From Calliopum simillimum (Eukaryota > Arthropoda > Insecta > Diptera > Lauxaniidae): a stretch of 64,000 bases of DNA. Below the pieces are notes generated by a model. That model was not told where the DNA came from and did not search any database. It saw nothing but the letters and a program-made list of their open reading frames with translations. Positions 44,700-55,556 of the stretch are shown here, piece by piece; position 1 is the first letter of the stretch, and each line of letters opens with the position of its first letter. The stretch is taken from the NCBI GenBank assembly GCA_951812925.1, contig OX638369.1, positions 21,171,329 to 21,235,328 of the forward strand. The letters are read 5' to 3'. The position numbers and the translations under genes are program-made.

Positions 44700-45950
44700 C
44701 ACTCAGAAAACAAAGATTGTTAAAGCAACAATTTTTCGTTCTTAAAAAAAATGTGATTTTTAAATTGTTGAAATTAATGTCTCATTCTTAAATCAACAAC
44801 TTCATTCTTAATATTTAAATTTTTGTCGCATTTGTCATATAATAATACGAAAATATTTGAAAATTCAAAACTTCAAATCAGTCTATTTTTGAATAATTTG
44901 AAATAATTCTATCGGCAAAAGAATACGTAAATTATTCAAAAAAAAAAAAAAACTGAAATATGAAAAAGAAAATATTTTTATTTATTTATTTCAAATATTT
45001 AGCAAAGTTAATTTACTAAATATGTTAAGAGGAGTTGGGCAGCTAGGCCATTACACCCCAATAGATTAACATAATTTTATAATAGTTCTACTTAGTATAT
45101 GTTGTTGTTTTTTAAGTGCTTCAGTAATTAGTTTTATATTGTCATCATTACGACAGTCAAGGATATTTGCTATTGGAAGATTAATTTTCGACACAGGACA
45201 TTCACTTAATATATGGTTTGTGCAAAGCACCTCGTTGCAGAAAATACACATTTTGGGATTTGTTCTTTCAAAGTAATGTCTGCTGCTAAATACAGTTGCA
45301 TCTACTCTCAGGCGAGCAAGTCTTATGCATTCTTCTCTAGAAAATATCGATTATCACTATTTTCGACGAACAATATTACGGTTCCTAATTTTGCATGATT
45401 CGCAGAGACAGGCTTGATCCACACATACAGTACATTCTTTGGAAATCACTAACAAAGTTTGTCGCTAAGCTTTTTTGGAAAAACCAACAATGTAAAGGAA
45501 AGTTTGGTTCTCTAAAAGTCATCTCAAAAAGATAATTGTTGATAAAAATTAAAGAAACAAGAAACTACTGTTATATAATTTACCGTGTTTGTAAGTTTAC
45601 CTAATGTTTTAAAATAAACTGCAAAAGCACCTATACATACATTAAAAAGGCATTCCAAATGTCAATTATTCTTGGAGCAATTATATCATTCTTAAATATT
45701 ATTGACAGTTTTGCTTTTGAATCAACAATTTCCATTCTTAAACTTTCAACAACTTTTCGTTTTTAAAACAACAATTTCTGCTCTTGAACTTTCAACAACT
45801 TTGTACTTGATTCAAGAATTTCTTGTTTTATTTAATAAATAACTGTTTCGTTTTTGAAACAAGAACAAAAGTTGTTGAGAAGATTTTAACCAACAAAAAT
45901 ACTTGAATCAAAACATAAAGTTGTTGGAAATACAATTTTTTTCCTGAGTG
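44700..45950. mobile_element. TA-flanked TIR element with TTGTTGAAA motifs
   Basis: Tips CACTCAGAAAA and TTTTTTTCCTGAGTG are flanked by TA (44698-44699, 45951-45952). The motif TTTCAACAA or TCAACAACTT, next to CATTCTTAAA, recurs many times in both subterminal regions (about 44766-44805 and 45710-45930). The centre holds a minus-strand retrotransposon end (44950-45420). Confidence 0.78.
45000..45400 (-). pseudogene. 3' end of a non-LTR retrotransposon (I-like) ORF
   Basis: On the minus strand one frame reads LARLRVDATVFSSRHYFERT, then NPKMCIFCNEVLCTNHILSE and CP. This is the C..C...H...C motif that closes the RT/RNase H ORF of I-group elements. It ends with a stop at 45066, followed by a UTR with GGCCTAGCTGCCCAACTCC and an A-rich tail near 44940-44990. 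The upstream part is lost. It is inserted inside the TIR element 44700-45950. Confidence 0.68.
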
Positions 45951-46756
45951 TATGTGTAATCCAATGGGAAATCGTCTTTCACCTTTGAATTTTTTAAAAA
46001 GAAATAAACTATCACCAATGCACCCAACTTTTATTAGTCTTCTTGTACATACATACTTCCGGCCCACAGACCGCACTACGCAGTACAATATGCAGGATTT
46101 CGAAGTAAAATTCCAAAATTGGCAAGGGTTTTTCCGGTGTATCTACGTCTGTACTTGATAAAATGGATGTTTAAACTGAACAAAAGTCAACTTTAAGCTA
46201 TAATGCTTGAGAAGTATTGTCAATTCAACAAATACCACCTTCTAATAAACATTGTTTATTATCGTGTAGAAGAGATCAACATATTTAACAGTCACAAAAA
46301 CATAAATTAATAGCATTTTCTTTCTTGTGTAACATTTTTTTAGTTTTGCACTCTACCCTGATGAAATATTGCCTTTTTAAAATAAGAATAGAACGAACAA
46401 TCATGCAAATCGGACGTATGGTTCTTCAGTTATGGAGACACAGACAGACAGACAGACGTTGTATTTTATATAGTAGTATGATTTAACAAATTTGAATTAA
46501 ATTGAATGTTTGTAAATAAAATAACCAAACAAGAACATTCAATGTCATCTATTTTTAACAATTCAACGTTCAAAATTCTCACCCCATCAATTGAAAAAGT
46601 GTAAAAATGTTACACTTTTGCCTGCTTAGAGGGCAACAATTTTTAGAAAAGAGAATTAAATTTTGACAGCCTTCGCACGGTGCAGAAAAAGTGTAACATT
46701 TTTTCGAGAAAAGCAAACGCTATAAGTTTCGTCGCACTTAAGTAAAAAATTGTTAT

Positions 46757-47036
46757 ACCCACCCTATTTGATGCGTGAGAAAATGAGGTTGTTCACTGTC
46801 TCGCTACAAAATACAACTTTGGCTGACAGTTACAATTTTGCTATTTAGCAGTCTTGGAATCCGGGAAAAATATCTCATCTCGAGTTAGGTTGTTTTGCCA
46901 AAAACTCACAGATATGAAGTACTCTGAAGAGTACATAAGTCACTTTTACGGTATATCGACGAGAAAAAACTTTTTTCGTTGACAAGACCACTTTTTACGG
47001 TACACAAAAATTACATTTTTCTCGCCACTGTAAACA
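46757..47036 (+). repeat. 5' flank of tRNA-Ser copy 2, mosaic of copy 1 and copy 3 flanks
   Basis: The part 46757-46847 resembles the flank of copy 1 (GTGAGAAAATGAGGTTGTT). The part 46860-47036 resembles the flank of copy 3 (TTAGGTTGTTTTG, GATATGAAG, TTTTACGGTATAT, GTTGACAAGACCAC, ACGGTACACAAAAATTACAT). At the junction, 46848-46857, stands GCAGTCTTGG, like the first bases of the tRNA itself. Confidence 0.75.
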
Positions 47037-47118
47037 GCAGTCGTGGCCGAGCGGTTAAGGCGTCTGACTAGAAATCAGATTCCCTCTGGGAGCGTAGGTT
47101 CGAATCCTACCGACTGCG
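47037..47118 (+). tRNA. tRNA-Ser (AGA), copy 2
   Basis: Same 82-nt sequence as copy 1, with intact A and B boxes. It is followed by GAAGTCATTTC and T runs that would terminate Pol III. It ends 113 bp before the last coding exon of the hydrolase, so Pol III transcription and the Pol II splice acceptor are close together. Confidence 0.97.
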
Positions 47119-47231
47119 AAGTCATTTCTTTTTTTTATTTTTTTTTTTTTTATATTTTAGATATTCTTTATATTTTTTTTTTTTGAGGAATTAATTGACT
47201 TACCAAAATGCTGTTTTATCTTATCTTACAG

Positions 47232-47407
47232 TTTCACGTCACAACACCGCATACGTTGAACTCGCACACGGTGGACATTTGGGTTTCTATGAAGGTGGTC
47301 TTGTTTATCCAAATCCTGTTACATGGCTGGATCGTACATTGGTTTCAATGGTTGGTTCAATAGTTATGATGCATACAGATCCAACAATACGTAAGATCTC
47401 AGCATAA
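47232..47407 (+). CDS. Hydr2: ABHD2-type hydrolase, last exon (catalytic His)
   Basis: Codes for the C terminus with NTAYVELAHGGHLGFYEGG (catalytic His in HGGH, residues 406-409), then NPVTWLDR and a short tail ending KISA. The stop is at 47405-47407. It is separated from exon 5 by a 5.84-kb intron (41392-47231) filled with repeats and two tRNA-Ser genes. All three members of the triad are present and no break is seen, so the enzyme is predicted to be active. The vertebrate homologue hydrolyses monoacylglycerols at membranes; the fly substrate is not shown by the sequence. Confidence 0.95.
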
Positions 47408-50400
47408 ATTAGCAAATTTTGTTAATTTTGTTTTTACATAATTTAGAAGTTATATATAACAAACAGCAACAAATTAAAAACGATGTAAAAAACTTTTATA
47501 GATGATATATTGGAAAAAAACTAAATATTTGACAATGAATCTTATAGAAAAGATAAATTTAAATGAAAAATTTTAAAAATGTATGAAAATCTGTATACTG
47601 CAACTAATACGCATTTTCAACCAATATCTACAATAAAATATGTTACAACTAAAAGTATTTTTTTTTGTTTTTGTAAAATGTTGGCTTTTGATAAAATTTT
47701 TTTGAATCGAAATAAACTTTTTATGTATGATGATATACCATTTACTAAAATGCTATACTCAACAATAAAATTTTATTGTTAGTTTTGTAAGTAATTTGCG
47801 TATTTAAAAATTACAAAACTGAAAATGCTTAAAACATTCTATGTATTAAACAATGAAATATAAACTATTAAAAATTAAATAATAGTTTAAAGAAAAACAT
47901 TCAAAAACCAGTTGAAATTTGTATGTATTTTTGTATGTTTGTATGTGCTGTGTAATAATAAAAGAAAACCCAAAATCTTAAAACCAACATGATGTATGTA
48001 GTTGGTAAAATATCATAAACCCAAGAGAAGAATCCCATAAACTCTCCTCTTTTTCGTTTTGTATATGTATTAATGTATTCTAATGTGCTCTAATCTAAGA
48101 TTACTGAATAACTGTTAGTCTTTACAAGAAAATCCAATTTTAGTTACATACATAGTCTTAAAAGGCTAACAAATTTATATTTCATAATTTGTACTTAAGC
48201 GCAAATTGTTGTTATGTGATTGTATAAAAATTTGTTATTATAATAGTTTTAATATTTGCTAATACGTTAAAGTATTATTTTAAAATAATTTTCTATTATT
48301 AGTATGTATAAGAAGATATAAAAATGTATACCATAATATGTGGTATACAAAATGGGTCTATTTTTTTGTATTCACCGATATGTTTACTTTCGAATTAACT
48401 CTCGTATTTTGTAATACAAAATCTTCTTTGAATAGTTTTTTTTTTTAAATTGAGAGAATAAGAATGACAATAATAAAAAAACATTCCGCAGAACTATTTT
48501 CAAGGGGATAATTTACTTCCACTTAAGTAAAACAATTTTATTAATTCTGCCATTCATTCCGTCTTTGAGCATTTATGCGATGGCAATATTGTTAAAAACA
48601 TTCTTTGAAAAGTTTTTTTTTGAATTTGATTCAAATAAGCTTCGTAATCAGCCTTATCATCTAATTCTATTTGGATTAAAATCAAATCGAGACTTTTGCT
48701 ATCATTTACATATATCAGCTTAATCATTTAAATCGATTTTGATTGAAAAAATTTCGATTTCGATTCTGGAAATCAAAATATACCTATATGATTTGATTTT
48801 ATTCCAATCGAAATCGAATTAGATGATTAGGGTGAATATAATAATCTGCAACGAGTAACTTAAATTGTCCCACTTTATAATTTTATATAACGTCACCTTA
48901 ATACTAGAACTAGATAACTCCTAAGTTATAATTTGTGGGATAAGTGCCTTTGGTGGTGCACAATTCGGTCCAATCAAAGTTCTCTAAAGTGGCATCATTG
49001 CGAAGTTTATAAGCAGAAAACAAAGACGGAAAAGTCTAAAATCAGTGTAAATTCAAATTTTTAAAAACCTTAAAATTGAACTATCTTAAAAGCAGAAAAT
49101 TGGAGTTACATAGTTTTAGCATTGATGATACGATATAATAAACTAATTCAAAAGCAAAAGTTTAACTAGTACGACAGAACTATTTTAAAACTATTAATGG
49201 GATTACATGTCAAAACTTTTCAACGGAGTTAATTTGGATTCAATAAAAAGACCCAATAAAAAAGATTTAATTTAAATATTTAGTTCAGTGCAATTAAGTT
49301 GAGGCCTCTGAACTTGATTATATTAAATTGATTTTAATCATTCTTTCGTTTTTTTAGTTTTACATCAAATGGAAGAAAAGAATTATCAATAAATAATTTA
49401 ATTTAAAAACATTTTTTTTTCTATTTAATGGTTAACGATCATAATATTATCATCTAATTGCACTGTACTAATAAGACATCTCTAAATCTCTTTAAAATTT
49501 AATTTAATTAAACATGACACAATAAAAAAAAAATAATAAATTCTATTTTTAATGAAAAGTTCGATGTTAATAAGACTAACTGAACAATTGTGGATAAATT
49601 TTAATTGATAAAGAAAATCAATAAGCGTTAGCATTGAAACGTTCACTGACAATTGAAACAAGTGCTCTTTGCATTGCATTTTTCAAAAAAAAAAAAAAAA
49701 AAAAATACCATCAGTGTTGTTCCGGATACCGTGCGATTTCAATTACTATTCGCTTCGAAAGCTTTTTGATGAAAACAGCGAGTCGGGCGATAAAAAGTAA
49801 AAGGATGCCCTTTGTGCAGAACTACATGCTCCATAAATAATATGGATATGTGTATGCGAAAAAATTGCCATTCGGGAAATATTCTTTAAAACTGCAAAAC
49901 TGTCAAATATCAAATATCTCCTAAACGGTTACTTTTTGATGTACAAATAGATAATTACTTGTAGAGCATAAGATTTTCAACATAAAAGATTTAAATATGT
50001 ACTTTTTATCGTATGACTTACCGTTTTCACCAAAAAAACTTTCAAAAGGAAAAGTAATTGAAATCGCAAGGATTCTAGAACAGGCCTGCATAATTCTTTA
50101 TTGTTATTGTTATACGTGTGTTATGATAATGATGTGATAAACGCATTACTAAAATCCTAATGTAGAAATTGGCTATATATTATTTTAAATGGATTTCTTC
50201 TTCAGTCATATGTTAAGTTGTTTATTTTAGAAAAAAGTTTGTTAGTTTTTAAAAAACTTTTTCTATTTTCATATCTAGTTTGTTAATTTCACAAAAGTAG
50301 TTCTTAATTTGCTTAACAATTTTCTTTTTATAAAAACAATGCTTTTTCTTTTTTAACATAAACTACAAAAATCTATTCTTACATATACATATAGAGAAAT

Positions 50401-51272
50401 GCGTTAATTCTACAACTAGCACTGAAATCAAAAATTTCCCTCCAATTTATACTGTTCATATGTATGCATTTTGTATTTTATCGAGTAAATCAAGTTTTGT
50501 TCGCTGACGATCTGTATAACATTAATAAACGAATGTTAATTTTCTATTGACTTCATTTTAAATCATTCCAATTCAAGAATTACAAATAAATCAGTTAAAA
50601 AAAAAAAATATAAAATTAAATAAAATGTACAAGGGGTATCAACAAAGGCCTTATTGTAATATGTATTTAAAATTTTATAAGCAATTTTATACTGCAAACC
50701 ATAATTCAAAGTATTAAAAATAATAAGTAATTTAATGATTACTAAGCAAATTTGAATACCTAACATTTTATTAAAATGTTTTCTATTATTATTAATTTTT
50801 TTATATATTTTTTTCTTATGCTTTATTTATAAATCTACCAAAAAATGTATTTTTATTTAATAAGTAAGCTTTAAAACTGTGTATAATATTGATATTGAAG
50901 ATTCTCTAAAAAATAAAATACAAAAAAAAAAAAAAAAACAATTGTAAGGTTTATTTTTTGCGTGATAAAGATTAGGGGTCGCGTCTAATGAGTATCAATA
51001 TTTTTTTGCTAGCAAGTTGATAAAGTACTGAAACAAATATCCATAAGTCAACAACGTCGGCATGCTGCTCAAAAAAAGAGAGCGTTTGTTAAATTCCAAA
51101 TTGCCAAAAAAAAAAAAAAAAAAAACAAATTCGTCATGTCTCTGAAACTACTTATTAGATGCAGATAATTTTGATGTGGTAAGTTTGCAATAGGGAGAAA
51201 TAACTTTCACTGGAAAAGTGTGCGGTGCCACGCCCCACAAATGTAAGACACATCATATCTGCGACGCTTTTT
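47408..51272. other. Hydrolase 3' UTR and AT-rich intergenic region
   Basis: Very AT-rich. 48600-48850 contains internally repetitive AAATCGATTTTGATT-like phrases. 49683-49703 and 51104-51124 are long A runs, possibly retroposon tails. No coding sequence or RNA gene is recognised. Confidence 0.6.
47632..47637 (+). terminator. Hydr2: polyadenylation signal of the hydrolase gene
   Basis: AATAAA about 225 bp after the stop codon. Several other A-rich candidates follow (for example AATAAA near 47766 and 47957), so alternative 3' ends are possible. Confidence 0.45.
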
Positions 51273-52681
51273 GAGGCTATGAGCGCAACAGTGGTCTAAC
51301 CCTTACTTCGTTGATAAAGCAAAAGCACATATCCTGAGTCGATAAAAGCACAAGTTACGAGGGGTCTAACAAAAGTTCGCTTAGTTGAATTGAAAAAACT
51401 TTTAAATTTAATTTCTTAAATTTTTAACTTTATTCTTCATCTATTTGTATTTTTTCAACGTAATCGCCATTTATTTTGATACATTTTTGAAGTCGATAAA
51501 TCCATCTTGAAAAACAGTCTTCAAATATAGTCTTCATTTATTATCTCCTCATTGCTGTTGAAGACTCTCCCTCTCAAATTTTTTTTTATTTTTGGAAACA
51601 ACCAGAAGTCACAAGGCGCTAGATCTGGGAAATAAGGTGCGGAACGAATTTCTTCGATGCCAGAGAGCGCAACAAAATCGGTCGTTTTTTCAGCAGTGTG
51701 CACTGGTGCATTATCGCGATGTAGAAAGTAGCGGCGTAGCTCCTTTTTTTGTCGTTTTCCCAATAAATTTTGGAAAACTTCTGGTAAACAGATTTCATTA
51801 TACCATTGAGCAGTAACTGTCTGACCTTTTTCCAAAGGAATAGCAGCTACAACTTTCTCGCTGGTGAAGTTAACTGACATCATTACTTTTGTTGCTGACT
51901 TTTTTTGCTTTACTTTAACAGGTGGATTGTTGTTTGGTTTCAGGGTCGTACTTCTAAAACCATGCCTCATCACTTGTTACTATTTTCTTGAAAGTTTTAG
52001 ATTCTCCGTTTTTGAATTTTTCAAGAAAATACTTAGCAAAACGCACACGTGCCTCTTTTTGAGCATCACTTAAAATTCTAGGAACCCATCGTGCAGATTT
52101 CTTCGTGTATCCAAGATTAATTTTTAATATTCGCGGTACAGCCATGGCATTCAAGCCCAGTTCCTCAGCAATGATTTCTTGGGTCAATCTTGGATCTTCG
52201 TCAATTTTAGACTTAACCAGCGCTACACATTCATAATCAGTCGAAGATATTGGGCGGCCTTCTCGAGGTTCGTCCTCCACAGAAAAATTACCTGTCTGGA
52301 ATCTTCGGAACCACTTTGAAATAGTCACGAGGAATGGCGAATTAACTTCAAATGCTCTTTGGCATTCATTAAATATTTCCATAGGCTTGAGCTTACGTCG
52401 AAATCCAAAAAGAATAGCAAACTGAATCTCTTGCTGCGTTGGCATTGGAATATCTGGTGACATTGTTTCACGAATTTTACGTTTTCTTCTCTCCATTTTG
52501 ATCGATCTTTCTGAAAATTAAAAGGATATATCGTAAGACTATAACAAATAATACGCAATTTTTTGATTTACTAAAAATTTATAACATGACACCAACTAAG
52601 CGAACTTTTGTTAGGCCCTACGTATTTGCTTTTGATTTTTTAACGAAGTGAGGGTTAGGCCACTATTGCGCTCATAGCCTC
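51273..52681 (-). mobile_element. Mariner-like element with long inverted ends
   Basis: Contains a degenerate mariner transposase. The inner tips CTAACAAAAGTTCGCTTAGTTG (51366-51387) and its reverse complement (52593-52614) match perfectly over 22 bp. The inverted similarity extends outward another 70-90 bp to GAGGCTATGAGCGCAA (51273) and its complement (52681). No TA duplication is visible at either boundary. Mariner ends are usually near 30 bp, so the long ends are unusual. Confidence 0.82.
51521..52496 (-). pseudogene. Mariner transposase, DD34D, interrupted
   Basis: Starts at 52496. It has the paired helix-turn-helix region (ISKWFRRFQTGNFSVEDEPR, then EGRP) and a second helix block with RLTQEIIAEELGLNAMAVPR. 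The first catalytic Asp is in TSDEAWF. A TAG stop at about 51954 follows directly, then KYDPETKQQS. A frameshift near 51920 moves the reading to the frame with VMMSVNF, the second Asp in HRDNAPVHTA and the third in PDLAPCDFWLF. Spacing between the last two is 34 residues, so this is a DD34D mariner. The C terminus fades near 51521. It is non-functional because of the stop and the frameshift. Confidence 0.9.
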
Positions 52682-53437
52682 ATTTAAGCCACATGCATGA
52701 GATTCGGTACGTATACAAAGGGCATCGAGTCAAATAACTGTTGAAAAAATAGGTGGTGCCATGCCCACAGGCAGAGTTGCATGATTCAACTTATTACCAT
52801 TAGAAAAGGTTGGCAACTAATAAGGACATGTTCAATGTTCGCCGTGTCACCGCCAATTTTTTCAGCAGATGTTATTTGACTCAATGCCGTTTATGTACAT
52901 ACCGAATCTCATCCTCATGGCTCAATTATTTCTGGAGATATGATGAGTTTTAAATTTGTGGCGCGTGGTTACGCCCACTTTTCTAGTGGATGTATTTCCC
53001 TCTGTGCCTAATACAAACATAAACATCTTATTTACCTGCTTATAATAGTTTTGGAGACATGACGAAATTGTTTTTGGAGCGTGGCACCGCCCATTTCAAC
53101 TTTGAGTTGATTTCATCCTAATTGATTTGAATGAATGCATGCATATAAGTATGTAAATTTGTTCAGTGTTTAATTCGACTAGCATTTTTAGAGAAAAAAA
53201 GGGATTCAAGAGATTCCGTCCCGTCACTATTTTTGTGCATCAGATTTTGTATAAAGCGGCATCTTAAAAGATAGGTGAATGTCTCACCTTTAATTTTGAG
53301 TTTGGTTGTTTGAAAAAAACTGTGTCCTTATCGTGATTTTTTGAGTGTTCACTTTTTTTGTCAAAAAACAGAAACCATAGTGAGTCGTAGAAATATGACG
53401 AAAGAAGCTTATTTAAATTTTATACTATTAAGTAGAA
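52682..53437. repeat. Relics with GCCACGCCC/GGCACCGCCC phrases
   Basis: Repeated phrases such as GGTGCCATGCCCACAGG, GCGCGTGGTTACGCCCAC and GCGTGGCACCGCCCATTTC about 150 bp apart (52752, 52962, 53078), plus ATACCGAATCTCAT. A related phrase lies at 51222. This is a dispersed degenerate repeat. No gene is seen. Confidence 0.45.
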
Positions 53438-53604
53438 TCCACAAGAAATATCGCATCTCGATTTAGGTTGTTTTGTCAGAAACCCACTGATATGAAGCAC
53501 TTTGTAGTCACTTTTACGGTATATTGACAAGAAAATACTTTTTTCGTTGACAAGACCACATTTAACGGTACACAAAAATTACATTTTGCTCACTAGTGTT
53601 AAAA
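53438..53604 (+). repeat. 5' flank of tRNA-Ser copy 3 (duplicated)
   Basis: Matches 46860-47036 with scattered differences. Conserved phrases include TTTACGGTATATTGACAAGA, TTTTTTCGTTGACAAGACCA and ACGGTACACAAAAATTACAT, directly upstream of the tRNA. Confidence 0.8.
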
Positions 53605-53686
53605 GCAGTCGTGGCCGAGCGGTTAAGGCGTCTGACTAGAAATCAGATTCCCTCTGGGAGCGTAGGTTCGAATCCTACCGACTGCG
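53605..53686 (+). tRNA. tRNA-Ser (AGA), copy 3
   Basis: Same 82-nt sequence as the other two copies. T runs at 53699-53702 and 53710-53716 could terminate Pol III. It lies outside the hydrolase gene, about 6.2 kb after its last exon. Confidence 0.97.
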
Positions 53687-53945
53687 AAGGATTAAGAGTT
53701 TTTTGCCAATTTTTTTATGTTTTTGTTCCATATAAAATTGTTTATTCATTTGTTTTTTAATAATTTGATAACACAACTCTATATCATAATTTTATTATTA
53801 TTATCATAATTTTATCATGTGTACAGGAAATACAGTTAAACTAGCATAAATGTATATGCTCACAGTGGAAGCTAAACTGATAGCAACAAAGTTCATGATT
53901 TCAGTGCTTGTAAAACTGTTTACTTTCTACCAACCACCAGAAACG

Positions 53946-53998
53946 TATAAGAGTGTGTTCAAATGCATAAAGAGTGTGTTCAAATGCATATGCAATGT
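53946..53998 (+). repeat. Tandem AGAGTGTGTTCAAATGCATA repeat
   Basis: Two direct copies of AAGAGTGTGTTCAAATGCAT. A diverged pair of the same phrase lies at 55859-55905, on the other side of the TIR element 54047-55833. Confidence 0.75.
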
Positions 53999-54949
53999 TT
54001 TCTTGCAATGTAACACGGTTTACTTTCTACTGGAACAATTCATGTAGAGTAATTTAGGTAATGTGGACTATGCGGGTAATGTGGTGCACCCTTTTATTTC
54101 TCATATTAAAGACTGCACAACAATTCTGGTTATATGTGCACAATAAAAAGCGAAAAACATATTCTTTACGCTCTTTGGCTTTTCTATAATGCTAATTATT
54201 CGTATGAAATTCTTAGCATATGCTGTGAGGTCAAGTTGACTTATTTGTAGTAATTGGTGAATAACTAAGTTACTTCCTCAGAACTCAGTTTTCTAAAATT
54301 CAAATAACTCTAATGCAATTGTGGATCTATTATTCAACGAAAAAATGCATTAGCAAGTCTGATTTTACATTTCTTTTATACAATCAATGATTATTTCATA
54401 AACGTGATGTATTCGGGTAATGTGGACCACCCCATATTATATACCGTATATCAACTTTGACTACTATTACACCTTAAAAAGCTAATTGCATGTGTAGGAT
54501 ACCCGAGTTTGAGTAATGTGGAGTACTATTTTACGTATGATTCGATAACCCTTCTTACTTATTCACATGTTAGTATGAATTTGGTTAATCTTACCAGAAA
54601 ATATTATTTAACAAGAATATAAAGCTATTTCATAGCAAATATAATCTTAAAAATTACTACTCGACTTTTAGTCAACAAAATTTGCGAATAACGGTACTTC
54701 TTTAGGAAATGGGCAGGGTGAGCCACATTACCCGACACTTTTCTTTTTCAGCAATTTTTAGGTACTTTTAATTTAACTGGCCTCACGCTTGAAAATGTTA
54801 ATATTTTAGTATACAAATTATCAAATAGTAAAAACAATAGATTAACTAATACAAATAAATTGAGCAAGCTTACCCAAGAGGAAAAATTTCTAGCGCTTCT
54901 GATCCAAGCACTTCAAAAGTGCTTGTCCCCATAGAAATTTAGAAGCACT

Positions 54950-55430
54950 ATCACAATGATTTTTTATAAGGCTGCAGTAAGAACAACGTGAGTTCGAACC
55001 CAGCCCGGGAGATTTTTTTTTTTTACTCTTTTTTACTTTTTTTTGTTTAATTTTTTTTTTTAATTAAATATTTTTTATTCAACATCTTTTATTTCACTTT
55101 TCTATTTTCCTTTCTCTTATTAATTTAATTTTGTTTAACCGAATTGAAATTGATTACACAATGATTCCATATAAGGCTGCAGTAAGAACAACGTGAGTTC
55201 GAACCCCGCCCGGGTGATTTTTTTTTTCCGTTTTTTTATTTGTTTTTGCTTTATTTTTTTTTTATTAAAATATTTTTTATTCAACCTTTTTTATTTCACT
55301 TTTCTATTTTAATTTCTCATTTTTATTTACTTTTGCTTACTTGAATTGAAACTGATTGCACAATGATTCTTTGTAATGCTGCAGGACAACATTTGCTTAA
55401 TATACAAATTTAATACCTATTCGTATCATC
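54950..55430 (+). repeat. Tandem 205-bp units with B-box-like sequence
   Basis: Units start near 54955 and 55160, with a truncated third near 55362. Each begins CACAATGATT and carries ATAAGGCTGCAGTAAGAACA, then ACGTGAGTTCGAACCC. The last phrase resembles a Pol III B box followed by a T run (55014-55024, 55218-55227). The rest of each unit is T-rich. Possibly SINE- or tRNA-derived. Confidence 0.62.
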
Positions 55431-55431
55431 G

Positions 55432-55523
55432 GGCGTTGGTGGAGCGGTCTAAAGGGTTGGTAAATGTAAGAAAAAAATATCTAGCACGCGGAGGGTCGTG
55501 GATTGAAATCCTGGCGCGGCCAG
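55432..55523 (+). repeat. tRNA-like relic with long variable region
   Basis: GGCGTTGGTGGAGCGGTCTA resembles the A-box half of a class II tRNA, and GGATTGAAATCC resembles a B box, followed by a run of T. The arms do not pair as a normal cloverleaf, so this is treated as a tRNA-derived repeat rather than a gene. Confidence 0.5.
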
Positions 55524-55525
55524 TT

Positions 55526-55556
<31 letters not shown>

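Larger units (their letters stand above)
41392..47231 (+). other. Hydr2: Intron 5 of the hydrolase gene
   Basis: 5.84 kb between GTAAGT and TCTTATCTTACAG. Contents, listed separately: nested Helentron-like copies E and F, a foldback element, tRNA-Ser copies 1 and 2, a TIR element and a retrotransposon end. Remaining parts (41400-41840, 45952-46750) are AT-rich and without recognised features, apart from an ATGCAAATCGGAC/GACAGACAGAC repeat phrase at 46403-46463. Confidence 0.85.

Noticed and set aside
46848..46857. A fourth tRNA-Ser gene
   Set aside because: Only about ten bases resemble the tRNA start; the arms and boxes are absent. It is kept only as a possible fossil joint.
54966..55216. 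Two functional tRNA genes
   Set aside because: Only a B-box-like phrase is convincing. No acceptor pairing or anticodon arm can be drawn, so they are listed as repeats.
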